Assembly: GCF_028715765.1 (NCBI RefSeq)
Contig: NZ_JAQURE010000002.1
Location: forward strand, 1-64,000
Direction of reading: 5' to 3'
Length of the DNA: 64,000 nucleotides
DNA from: Rhodoferax sp.
GTDB taxonomy: Bacteria > Pseudomonadota > Gammaproteobacteria > Burkholderiales > Burkholderiaceae_C
The notes beneath the pieces are model-generated. The model saw only the letters and a list, made by a program, of their open reading frames with translations, was not told the DNA's origin and did not search any database. Numbering within the stretch: the stretch's first letter is position 1; the number at the start of each line of letters is the position of its first letter. The position numbers and the translations under genes were made by a program. Positions 31,379 through 39,147 of this stretch are shown here, in pieces.

Positions 31379-31696
31379 ATGCACGCCACCAGCATCGCGA
31401 GTAAACCAACCAGTTTGAAGTTGCCCGCAGCGCTCAAAACGCAGCTTGAAGATGATGCGCGCAAAGCTGGCCTAAGCCTGCACGCGTTCATGGTGCAAAC
31501 CCTGGCCGAATCAGTACGCCGCACACGTCAGCGTGAAGCATTCACGCGTGACGCCATGACCGCCTTGAGCGACATGAAGACCAGTGGATCAGGCTACGAA
31601 CTGGGTCATGTCCGTGCTTATTTCTCAAATTTGGCCAATCACCACAAAGGCTTACAAGCTAAGCCGCAAGACCTAGCACCTACGCGTCTGGGCTGA
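31379..31696 (+). CDS. ribbon-helix-helix antitoxin
   Basis: A 105-residue antitoxin-like protein. The N-terminal TSLKLPAALKTQLEDDARKAG segment (quoted in two parts: TSLKLPAALKTQLE, DDARKAGLSLHAFM) has the strand-helix-helix pattern of CopG/MetJ-fold DNA-binding domains, followed by a charged C-terminal arm that would neutralise the toxin. GGAG lies six bases before ATG 31379; a TTG 12 bases upstream is less likely. The toxin gene starts five bases after its stop. An inverted repeat just upstream is a likely autoregulatory site. Confidence 0.8.
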   Translation: MHATSIASKPTSLKLPAALKTQLEDDARKAGLSLHAFMVQTLAESVRRTRQREAFTRDAMTALSDMKTSGSGYELGHVRAYFSNLANHHKGLQAKPQDLAPTRLG

Positions 31697-31701
31697 TTTT
31701 T

Positions 31702-32004
31702 ATGTCTGGTGTGTTCCTGAGCCAAGCAGCATTTGACGATCTACTTCGGCTGGAGGAATTTCTGGTCGAGTCAGATGATCTGATGGCGAGTGAGTTGCTG
31801 GACTTCATCTTGGACGCTTTGCAAGTTTTGACGCATCAGCCCGGCATCGGTCGACCCGTTGAGGGTGGACTGCGAGAACTCATTATTTCGCGTAGGCGCA
31901 GCGGTTATCTGGCGCGCTACGAATTCGACGAGGCCCGCGATCTGGTTCTTGTGGCACGCATTCGCCATCAACGTGAATCCGGATACGCGCAAGGCGAGCT
32001 TTGA
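31702..32004 (+). CDS. RelE/ParE family toxin
   Basis: A 100-residue plasmid-stabilisation type toxin: VFLSQAAFDDLLRLEEFL at the start, QPGIGRPVEGGLRELII in the middle and YEFDEARDLVLVARIRHQRE at the end match the ParE/RelE fold. Whether it cleaves mRNA or inhibits gyrase cannot be told. It forms an operon with the RHH antitoxin. Confidence 0.85.
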   Translation: MSGVFLSQAAFDDLLRLEEFLVESDDLMASELLDFILDALQVLTHQPGIGRPVEGGLRELIISRRRSGYLARYEFDEARDLVLVARIRHQRESGYAQGEL

Positions 32005-32018
32005 CAAAGGGAAACAAC

Positions 32019-32086
32019 CCAGCCCGAACAACTGGCATCTACGTGCTGGAGCCGTTTGCCGGAGCCCAGCCGGGCATGCGCATTCA
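32019..32086 (+). repeat. metG 3'-end duplicate with internal deletion
   Basis: 32034-32086 repeats the last 53 coding bases of metG (one mismatch). The 17 bases at 32019-32035 equal metG 31065-31081, so the fragment is a metG 3' end from which about 110 bases have been lost. It would still end MRIH and a TGA. It marks the far edge of the inserted toxin-antitoxin pair. Confidence 0.8.
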
Positions 32087-32183
32087 TTGAGGGTGAGTCA
32101 GAAATTGGTCTGACAACTGCTCGCGCAGCGCCGCGAGGTCTCGCGCACGCCATGCTTACTATTTATCATCTTTAAATGATTAA

Positions 32184-32226
32184 TTGACATCATCACATTT
32201 AAGTAATATGCTGATAATATTACTTA
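32184..32226 (+). promoter_or_regulatory. hipBA promoter and operator
   Basis: A consensus -35 TTGACA (32184-32189) is followed after 17 bases by TATGCT (32207-32212). The -10 box lies inside a perfect inverted repeat, TAAGTAATAT (32200-32209) and ATATTACTTA (32217-32226), seven bases apart. A repressor at this site, presumably HipB, would block the promoter. The hipB ATG is 14 bases downstream. Confidence 0.75.
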
Positions 32227-32240
32227 GAGGTAATTTTTTC

Positions 32241-32531
32241 ATGGACTATCGCATCGCCATTGCAGACCAACTCGCGCCGCAACTGCGCTCTATGCGCAAA
32301 GCGCGCCAACTGAGCCAGGCGGACCTGGCTCTCAAACTAGGCGTTACCCAGTCACGCATCGCAGCCATTGAGCGCAACCCTGCGGCAGTCAGCACCGGGC
32401 AGCTGCTGGAGATTCTGAATATTTTGGGTGTTGACCTGGTCTTGCGTGATACGCAGGCTCAGGCTGGCGACAGCTCTTCACAACCCGACAATCCCAAAAA
32501 TTCCAGCACCGGCTCACAAGGAGAGTGGTAA
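32241..32531 (+). CDS. hipB: HipB-like antitoxin, HTH XRE family
   Basis: A 96-residue protein with an XRE-type helix-turn-helix at about residues 15-65 (QLSQADLALKLGVTQSRI). The last 30 residues are Ser/Gln/Asn-rich and probably flexible, as in HipB. It should repress hipBA and neutralise HipA. ATG 32241 follows an AGAGG site. The stop overlaps the hipA ATG by one base (TAATG). Confidence 0.88.
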   Translation: MDYRIAIADQLAPQLRSMRKARQLSQADLALKLGVTQSRIAAIERNPAAVSTGQLLEILNILGVDLVLRDTQAQAGDSSSQPDNPKNSSTGSQGEW

Positions 32532-33865
32532 TGGGCGCACTGGCCATCTGGATGAATGGAGAAATGGTCGGCACCTGGCGCGTGGGGCGCACCGGCCACC
32601 ACCAGCTGGACTACGCGCCGTCCTGGCGAGCCTCGGCGCGCAGCCGTCCACTGTCTCTGTCGCTGCCATTCACGGCCGACAACCGGCTGGAGGGCGACGT
32701 GGTTCGCAACTATTTTGACAACCTGCTGCCTGACAGTGATGGCATTCGCAAGCGCATCAGTGAACGCTTTCGCACCAAAGGCACAGATGTCTTCACGCTG
32801 CTGCAAGCGGTTGGCCGAGACTGCGCGGGTGCGGTGCAACTGCTGCTGCCAGGCGTGACCCCACAAGGCTTTGATCAACTCAGGTACGAGTCACTCACGA
32901 CTGAGCAAGTGGAAAATCATCTGGCTGCTTTGGGCTCCCAAATCGGCGTGGGGGCACAGGATGATGAAGAAGATTTGCGCCTGTCCATTGCCGGTGCGCA
33001 AGAAAAAACAGCATTGCTCCAAGTCAACGGCCAATGGTGTCGCCCCCTGGGTGCCACGCCCACCACCCATATCCTCAAGCCACCGATTGGCATCACCACC
33101 GGACGCAACCTGGACCTGCGCCTGTCTGTTGAGAACGAATGGCTTTGCAATCAAATTGTGCGCGAGCTGGGTTTGCCCGCAGCCGAGTGCCAGATGCAGA
33201 ACTTTGGCGCACGGCGGGCGCTGGTAGTCCAGCGCTTTGACCGAAGCTGGCACCCAGCGGGTTGGATTGCCCGCTTGCCCCAAGAGGACTTTTGCCAAGC
33301 CAAAGGGGTTGCCAGCAACCAGAAGTACGAGCAGCAGGGTGGTCCCAGCATCGAGGCCTGCCTCGAGGTGCTCAAAGGCGGCGCGGCTTTCCATGAAGAC
33401 GGGCGAAACTTCTTGTGCGCCCAACTGCTGTTTTGGTTTCTGGCGGCCATCGACGGGCATGCCAAAAACTTCTCCCTGTTTGTGCTGCCCGGTGGCCGCT
33501 ACCGGATGACACCCCTGTACGACGTGCTTTCTGCTTGGCCGCTGATCGGCACCGGCCCACACGCCCTGCAGTACAAAAAGACCAAGCTGGCCATGGCTGT
33601 TCGCGGCAAGTCAGCACACTACAAGCTGTGTGAAATCCAGCGCCGCCATTGGCAAGCATTGGCCAAACGCAGTGCCGTGGACGGCGCTTGGGATGCCATG
33701 CTGGACATGACGCAGCGATTGGACGCAGCGCTGACGGCCGTTGAACAACGCTTGCCAGCCGACTTTCCCGCAGAACTGGCACGCGCTGTATTCCAGGGCG
33801 TGCGCCAGCACTTGGAGCAGTTCAATCGAAGAGGGTTGCCGGCGGACGATGCCGCCGGCGAATGA
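32531..33865 (+). CDS. hipA: HipA-like serine/threonine kinase toxin
   Basis: A 444-residue HipA family kinase. The N-terminal subdomain includes NYFDNLLPDSDGIRKRI; the ATP-binding region has LSIAGAQEKTALL; the catalytic loop is AIDGHAKNFSLF and the metal-binding segment YRMTPLYDVLSAWP. HipA of E. coli phosphorylates glutamyl-tRNA synthetase and induces persistence; the target here is unknown. It is coupled to hipB and its last four bases overlap a possible start of the restriction-modification gene. Confidence 0.92.
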   Translation: MGALAIWMNGEMVGTWRVGRTGHHQLDYAPSWRASARSRPLSLSLPFTADNRLEGDVVRNYFDNLLPDSDGIRKRISERFRTKGTDVFTLLQAVGRDCAGAVQLLLPGVTPQGFDQLRYESLTTEQVENHLAALGSQIGVGAQDDEEDLRLSIAGAQEKTALLQVNGQWCRPLGATPTTHILKPPIGITTGRNLDLRLSVENEWLCNQIVRELGLPAAECQMQNFGARRALVVQRFDRSWHPAGWIARLPQEDFCQAKGVASNQKYEQQGGPSIEACLEVLKGGAAFHEDGRNFLCAQLLFWFLAAIDGHAKNFSLFVLPGGRYRMTPLYDVLSAWPLIGTGPHALQYKKTKLAMAVRGKSAHYKLCEIQRRHWQALAKRSAVDGAWDAMLDMTQRLDAALTAVEQRLPADFPAELARAVFQGVRQHLEQFNRRGLPADDAAGE

Positions 33866-34547
33866 CCTCGCCCATTTGCTATGCTTTCCCAATGCACCCC
33901 ACGCCCTCCACCCTGCCAGCCGACACCGCCGCCCACGCCTTCATCACCCGCTGGCGCGGCTGCACCGCCAGCGAACTCTCTACCGCGCAGAGCTTTGTGA
34001 TCGACCTGTGCGCCCTGCTGGACGTTGACAAACCGCACCCCACCCCCGATCAAAGCTACATGTTCGAGCGCCCGGTCACCTTCCAGCATGGTGACGGCAC
34101 CAGCAGCCCTGGCCGCATTGACTGCTACCGCCGGGGCGCGTTTTGCCTGGAGTCCAAAAAGCTCAAAGCCGCGGGCCACACCAAAGGCTTTGACGACGGC
34201 CTCTTGCGCGCCCGCAGCCAGGCTGAAAACTACGCCCGCGCCCTGCCCGCCAGCGAAGGCCGCCCGCCCTTTGTGCTGGTGGTCGATGTCGGCACGGTGA
34301 TTGAGGTGTATGCCGAATTCAGCCAAAGCGGTGCCACCTACACACCGTTTCCCGACCCGCGCAGCCACCGCATTCGCCTGGAAGACCTGGCCAAAGCCGA
34401 GGTGCGCGCGCGCCTGCGCCAAATCTGGCATGACCCGCACAGCCTGAACCCGGCCGGTATCAGCGCCCGCGTGACACGCCAGGTAGCCGACCTGCTGGCG
34501 CGCCTGGCCAAGGCCATTGAAAGCAACCCGGCTTATGAGTCAAATAA

Positions 34548-34583
34548 GCCTCTAGAGCAAACGAATCAAGCGCGAGTAGATCC
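34548..34583 (+). repeat. 36-bp dispersed repeat, copy in restriction-modification gene
   Basis: GCCTCTAGAGC start and invariant GC at bases 23-24; the end is diverged (AGATCC instead of AGCTAT) but is followed by TGAAAAGATAGC, keeping the AT-rich tail with ATAGC. It codes for KPLEQTNQARVDPEKI in the helical linker. Confidence 0.65.
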
Positions 34584-36064
34584 TGAAAAGATAGCATCTT
34601 TCCTGACCCGCTGTTTGTTCAGCATGTTTGCCGAAGACGTGGGTCTGCTGCCCAAAGACGCCTTCATAGGCTTGCTCAAAACCCACCGTGCCGACCCGCC
34701 CCTGCTGCGCCTGATGCTGCAAAGCCTGTGGGCTGACATGGATCGGGGTGGTTTTTGCCCAGCGCTGGCCAGCCGCGTACTGCACTTCAATGGCAAATTG
34801 TTCAAAGAGCCCACGTCTGACGGCTACAGCCTGCTACTGAAACCAGAGCAAATTGACCTGCTGATCGAAGCCGCCGGTGCCAACTGGCGCGAGGTCGAAC
34901 CGGCCATTTTTGGCACCCTGCTGGAGCGTGCCCTGAACCCCACCGAGCGCCACGCCCTGGGCGCCCACTACACACCGCGTGCTTATGTGGAGCGGCTGGT
35001 GCTGCCCACGGTGGTGGAACCCCTGCGCCTGGAGTGGGCCAACGCACAAGCCGCCGCGCTGGTGTTGGCGCATGAAGCCGCTGAACTGGAAGCCAGCCCA
35101 CCCGTGGCCAAAGGCGGCACAGATGCTGCCAGCTTTGACCGCCAGCAGCTCAAAGCCGACCAGCTCGCCAGCCAGCGCCATGCCGCCGCCGTGCGTGCCA
35201 AATGGCGTGAGGCACGGGCGCAGGTCAAGGCCTTTCACCACCGGCTGTGCAGCCTGCGCGTGCTCGACCCGGCCTGTGGCAGTGCCAATTTTTTGTATGT
35301 GACGCTGGAGCATTTGAAGCGCCTGGAGGGCGAGGTGCTCAACCAGTTGACCGCCTTGGGCGACGCCCAAGATGCGTTAACTGAGGGCACTGAAACCGTG
35401 ACCTTGCAGCAGTTGCAGGGCATTGAGCTCAACCCGCGAGCCGCTGCGCTGGCCGAGCTGGTGCTGTGGATTGGCTGGCTGCAGTGGCACATTCGCACCC
35501 AAGGCAACGCCGCCGTGGCCGAACCCGTGGTGCACAACTACCACAACATCGACTGCCGCGACGCCGTGCTGGCCTGGGACAGCCGGGTGCCCGCGCATGA
35601 CGCCGCCGGCCAGCTGCTCAGCCGCTCGGACGGTCTGAGTGTCAAACCGCACCCGGTCACCGGGGAATGGGTGCCCGATGAAACTGCGCAGGTGCCACAG
35701 TGGCGCTACCTGGGCGCGCGCCAGGCGGCTTGGCCGCAAGCGGATTTTGTGGTGGGGAACCCGCCTTTTATTGGGGCTGCTGCCATGCGCTCAACGCTGG
35801 GTGATGGTTATGTGCAAGCGCTGCGCGCGGCCTGGCCGCAAGTGCCCGAGTCAGCTGATTTTGTGATGTTTTGGTGGGCACGCGCCGCCGCTTTGGTGAC
35901 TGCCGGGCAAGTTGAACGCATGGGGCTGATCACCACCAACAGCCTGCGTCAGACCTTTAACCGGCGGGTGGTGCAGGCGGCGTTGGACGGGCGTTTGAAT
36001 TTGGTCGATGCTGCTTTGGGGGGCTTGGCTGTGGCAAATGCAGGGGCGGCTGCGGGTTTGGGTG

Positions 36065-36143
36065 GCGCTGGGGCTGGCATGGCCGGGAGCCTCATACTGT
36101 CAAATGCCCAGAAATCGGCTCCCGGCCATGCCAGCCCCAGCGC
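36065..36143. repeat. 27-bp perfect inverted repeat inside coding sequence
   Basis: 36065-36091 and 36117-36143 are exact complements of 27 bases (GCGCTGGGGCTGG... on the left), with a 25-base loop. The surrounding residues (AGAAAGLGGAGAGMAG and the Ser/Ala/Thr/Asn-rich stretch up to about 36230) interrupt a normally compact methyltransferase region, so a palindromic element seems to have been inserted in frame. Confidence 0.8.
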
Positions 36144-36367
36144 TGAGACGCCTGTTGCACTCAGGCCTGCTTCAAACAGCCAAAACCGGACGGCCAGTTC
36201 AACTGCAAACGCAACAGCAACCGCAAACGCACAAGCTGCTGCGCTGCACCTGGCCTTTGCCATTCCTGACCACCCGTGGGTGGACAGTGCCGACGGTGCT
36301 GCCGTGCGCATTGCCATGACCGTGGTCGCACGCGCAGATGCAACAAGCGCCAAGCCGCTAGCACAAA

Positions 36368-36372
36368 GGGGG
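36368..36372 (+). other. probable frameshift site (run of five G)
   Basis: After AAAGGGGG the +1 frame reads GQIHADLTVGAKLADAQPLK, which continues the methyltransferase family sequence, while the original frame reads unrelated residues and stops at 36495. One base gained or lost in the G run would explain it. A sequencing error or slipped-strand switching are both possible. Confidence 0.7.
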
Positions 36373-37164
36373 TCAAATTCACGCCGATTTGACCGTGGGC
36401 GCCAAGCTGGCCGACGCGCAGCCGCTCAAGGCCAACCAGAACTTGAGCAACCGCGGAGTTCAGCTGTTTGGTGCAGGTTTCATTCTGACCCCTGATGAGG
36501 CCGCAGCCTTGGGCAACCCCGCCATCGTCAAGGACTACTGCAACGGGCGCGACCTGACTGACACCCCGCGTGGCGTCAAGGTGATTGACGCGTTTGGGCT
36601 CAGCGCTGACCAGCTGCGCTTGCAATTCCCGGCAACGTTTCAATGGCTGCTGGAACGCGTCAAACCGGAACGTGATCAGAACAACCGAGCAAGCTACCGT
36701 GACAACTGGTGGTTTTTTGGCGAACCTCGCAAAGTGCTCAGACAGCAACTCGCCAACCTGCCGCGCTACATCGCCACCGTCGAAACGGCCAAGCATCGGG
36801 TGTTTCAATTTCTGGATGCCAGCATCTTGCCGGACAACCGTCTTGTTGCCATTGCTTTGGACGATGCCTTCTGCCTTGGTGTGTTATCCAGCCATGTGCA
36901 TCATGTGTGGGCGCTGGCAACTGGTGGCACGCTTGAAGACCGCCCGGTCTATACCAAGTCAATTTGTTTTGAAACCTTCCCCTTTCCCAGCGAAGACACC
37001 GGCCTGACCCCGGCGCTGCGCGAAAAAATCAGCGCACTTGCCGAGCAGATCGACCAACACCGCAAGCGGGTCTTGGGTCTTTTGCCATCCACTGCCAGCT
37101 CACACGCCCACACCGCCCCGGCGCACCACGCACCCGCGAACCCACTATTTCAACAGGATAATCA

Positions 37165-37200
37165 GCCTCTAGCGCTTATGAATAAAGCACAAGCAGCTAT
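37165..37200 (+). repeat. 36-bp dispersed repeat
   Basis: GCCTCTAGCGCTTAT start and AAGCACAAGCAGCTAT end, close to consensus, with AT-rich flanks GGATAATCA and CAATTCAGTATC. In frame it codes for PLALMNKAQAAI. Confidence 0.8.
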
Positions 37201-37557
37201 CAATTCAGTATCAACCATGACCACCGCCAGCCCCGCCAAGCCAGACAAAAGCCTCACGCTGACGGGTCTTTACAACGTGCTGCAAGCCCTACGCGTTGGC
37301 CGAGCGCTCACCGCCAAAGAAAAGCACATCCACAGCGCTGGGCTAGTGGGTGTGCTCAAAACCTTGCACGACGAGCTTGACGCGGCTGTGCTGGCCGCCT
37401 ACGGCTGGGGCGATCTGGCACACATGCCGTCACCCAGCCAGGCCAAAGACGAACTGCTGCAGCGCCTGGTGGCGATGAACCAGCGCCGTGCCTTGGAGGA
37501 AGCCAACGCACAGGTGCGCTGGTTGCGCCCAGCGTTTCAAAACCCACTCTCTAAAAC

Positions 37558-37593
37558 AGAGCTACCCATGCAGGTACAACAAGCGCTAGAGGT
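37558..37593 (-). repeat. 36-bp dispersed repeat, inverted
   Basis: On the minus strand ACCTCTAGCGCTTGT start and GGGTAGCTCT end. In frame on the coding strand it encodes TELPMQVQQALEV, very like the KELVEQCRQALEA encoded by the inverted copy at 45475-45510. Confidence 0.75.
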
Positions 37594-37907
37594 CGATTTG
37601 GCATCTAACCCTGCCAGCCGTGCGAAGTTGCCTGAAAGCTGGCCAGCCACCTTGCCAGAGCAAGTCAAAGCCGTGGTGCAGGTGCTGAGCCGCAACCCGG
37701 GCGCGTTGACACTGGCACAAATTGCAGCCCACTTCGGCACCAGCGCCAGCCTGAAAAAGTCCCTGCCCACGCTGCTGCAAACCCTGGAAGCCCTGGGTCG
37801 CGCACACCGGGTAGCAGCCAACGGTGCCGAGCTGTGGCGGGCGTAGACGAGCATGGCACCACGGCTCTCGTTTGTAGACTCACACCATCGCAACTTTCCC
37901 CGTTCAT

Positions 37908-38876
37908 ATGGAAACCAAATGGCTTGAAGACTTTGTGAGCTTGGCTGAAACCCGCAGTTTCAGCCGCTCTGCGCAGCTGCGCCATGTGACACAGCCAGCT
38001 TTTTCGCGGCGCATTCAGTCGCTGGAGGCGTGGGCGGGCACAGACCTGGTAGACCGCAGCAGCTACCCCACGCGCTTGTCGCCCGCCGGGCTCACGCTCT
38101 ACGGCCAGGCGCTGGAGGTGTTGCAGGCCATTCAAACCACCCGCGCCATGCTGCGCGGCCATGTGTCTGCGGCGCAGGATGTGATTGAATTTGCCGTGCC
38201 ACACACGCTGGCATTCACCTTTTTCCCGGCCTGGGTCACCAGCTTGCGCAGTCAGTTTGGCCCCATCAAAAGCCGCCTGATTGCGCTCAACGTGCACGAT
38301 GCCGTGATGCGGCTGGTAGAAGGCAATTGTGATCTGCTGATTGCCTACCACCATGCATCTCAACCTTATCAGCTGGACGCTAACCGCTATGAAATGGTGA
38401 GTTTGGGTGAGGAAACCATTGCCCCTTATTGCAAACCAGACGAGCATGGCAACCCGCTGTTTGAGCTGCCTGGCAAAGCCGGGCGCCCGCTGCCGTTTTT
38501 GGCCTATGCGCAGGGCGCTTACCTGGGGCAAATGGTGGATTTGATTTTGAAGCACAGCAGCGCCCCCATCCACTTTGACCGGGTCTACGAAACCGACATG
38601 GCCGAGGGGCTGAAAGCCATGGCGCTTGAAGGCCATGGCGTGGCATTTTTGCCTTTGAGCGCGGTGCGCAAAGAGTTGCGCGCCCATCAGCTGGTGAGCG
38701 CAGCACCGGTAGACCTGAAAGACTTGACCATCACCATGGAAGTGCGTGCCTACCGCGAGCGAGCGCACAACGGCCTGGCCAGCACAGCCCGCGCAGGCAA
38801 AGCCATGCCCGACCCAGCCCACACCAGCGCCCAAGCGCTGTGGCAGTTTTTGCAAGAGCACCGCAACGCGGTTTAA
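37908..38876 (+). CDS. LysR family regulator, HypT/YjiE-like
   Basis: A 322-residue LysR-type regulator. The N-terminus METKWLEDF and QPAFSRRIQSLE in the helix-turn-helix closely resemble E. coli HypT (YjiE), an oxidant-responsive regulator; the substrate-binding domain fills the rest. Reactive cysteines: only one is evident in the effector domain, so HypT-like methionine or chlorine sensing is not assured. It lies 271 bases upstream of, and in the same direction as, the first hydrogenase-related cluster, so it may regulate that cluster or simply be adjacent. Confidence 0.85.
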   Translation: METKWLEDFVSLAETRSFSRSAQLRHVTQPAFSRRIQSLEAWAGTDLVDRSSYPTRLSPAGLTLYGQALEVLQAIQTTRAMLRGHVSAAQDVIEFAVPHTLAFTFFPAWVTSLRSQFGPIKSRLIALNVHDAVMRLVEGNCDLLIAYHHASQPYQLDANRYEMVSLGEETIAPYCKPDEHGNPLFELPGKAGRPLPFLAYAQGAYLGQMVDLILKHSSAPIHFDRVYETDMAEGLKAMALEGHGVAFLPLSAVRKELRAHQLVSAAPVDLKDLTITMEVRAYRERAHNGLASTARAGKAMPDPAHTSAQALWQFLQEHRNAV

Positions 38877-39147
38877 CTGAACAAGTCCCGGTGAGACTGC
38901 GTGCCGGACGAGGCAAGTTGCGAGACAGTTTGGCCAGCGTAAAATCCGCAGCTTCATGAAACGCCTTGCGCACGCCCTCACCCACGGTCAAACCCTGATG
39001 CTTTCCAAGCGTCGCCACTTTGACATGCGCTTGCACCACAGTGGGCCACCGCACCGCACTTGAACCGCTTTTGTTCAATGTTTTGTGGTGCATCATGACG
39101 CTATTCCCCTTTCCATTTTCCCAAGTTAACCCCCTTAGGTTGCTCGC
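38877..39147. other. spacer before hydrogenase-related cluster 1
   Basis: 271 bp. It should hold the cluster promoter, but I see no clear -35/-10 pair; GTAAAAT at 38940 is the best -10 candidate. On the minus strand a frame runs from 39096 into the LysR gene; its first 70 codons (KVATLGKHQGLTVGEGV) look protein-like but match nothing I recognise. Confidence 0.35.

Larger units (their letters stand above)
33862..36495 (+). pseudogene. MmeI-like restriction-modification enzyme, 5' part (frameshifted)
   Basis: The first 877 codons of a fused endonuclease-methyltransferase, continued in another frame at 36389-37846. An N-terminal nuclease region shows the PD-(D/E)xK residues in GRIDCYRRG and FCLESKK. 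A helical linker follows, then adenine methyltransferase motif I DPACGSANFLYV and motif IV GNPPFIGA. MmeI-type enzymes cut and methylate with one polypeptide. ATG 33862 overlaps hipA; ATG 33892 is equally possible. The natural frame is lost near 36368, after which about 40 unrelated residues follow. The linker holds a 36-bp repeat (34548-34583), and residues about 714-790 are a low-complexity in-frame insert with a long hairpin. Confidence 0.8.
36389..37846 (+). pseudogene. MmeI-like restriction-modification enzyme, 3' part (target recognition region)
   Basis: 485 codons in the second frame. It continues the family sequence with KANQNLSNRGVQLFGAGFI, the MmeI-like recognition segments RPVRD-like region (NRASYRDNWWFFGEPRK), IATVETAKHRVFQFLD, SSHVHHVWALATGG and the FETFPFP motif that ends the target recognition domain. 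The last 230 residues are a helical extension seen in longer relatives. No ribosome site precedes the ATG at 36389, so it is unlikely to be translated alone. It contains two 36-bp repeats (37165-37200 and 37558-37593), both in frame. Confidence 0.78.

Noticed and set aside
37665-38981. Long minus-strand open frame of 438 codons opposite the LysR gene
   Set aside because: It is the shadow of a high-GC gene; the plus strand has a clear LysR protein with start and family motifs. The same applies to 2729-3760 and 59117-60328.
38731-39096. Minus-strand frame between the LysR gene and cluster 1
   Set aside because: Partly protein-like, but it runs 145 bases into the LysR gene and matches no family I know; noted in the spacer entry only.
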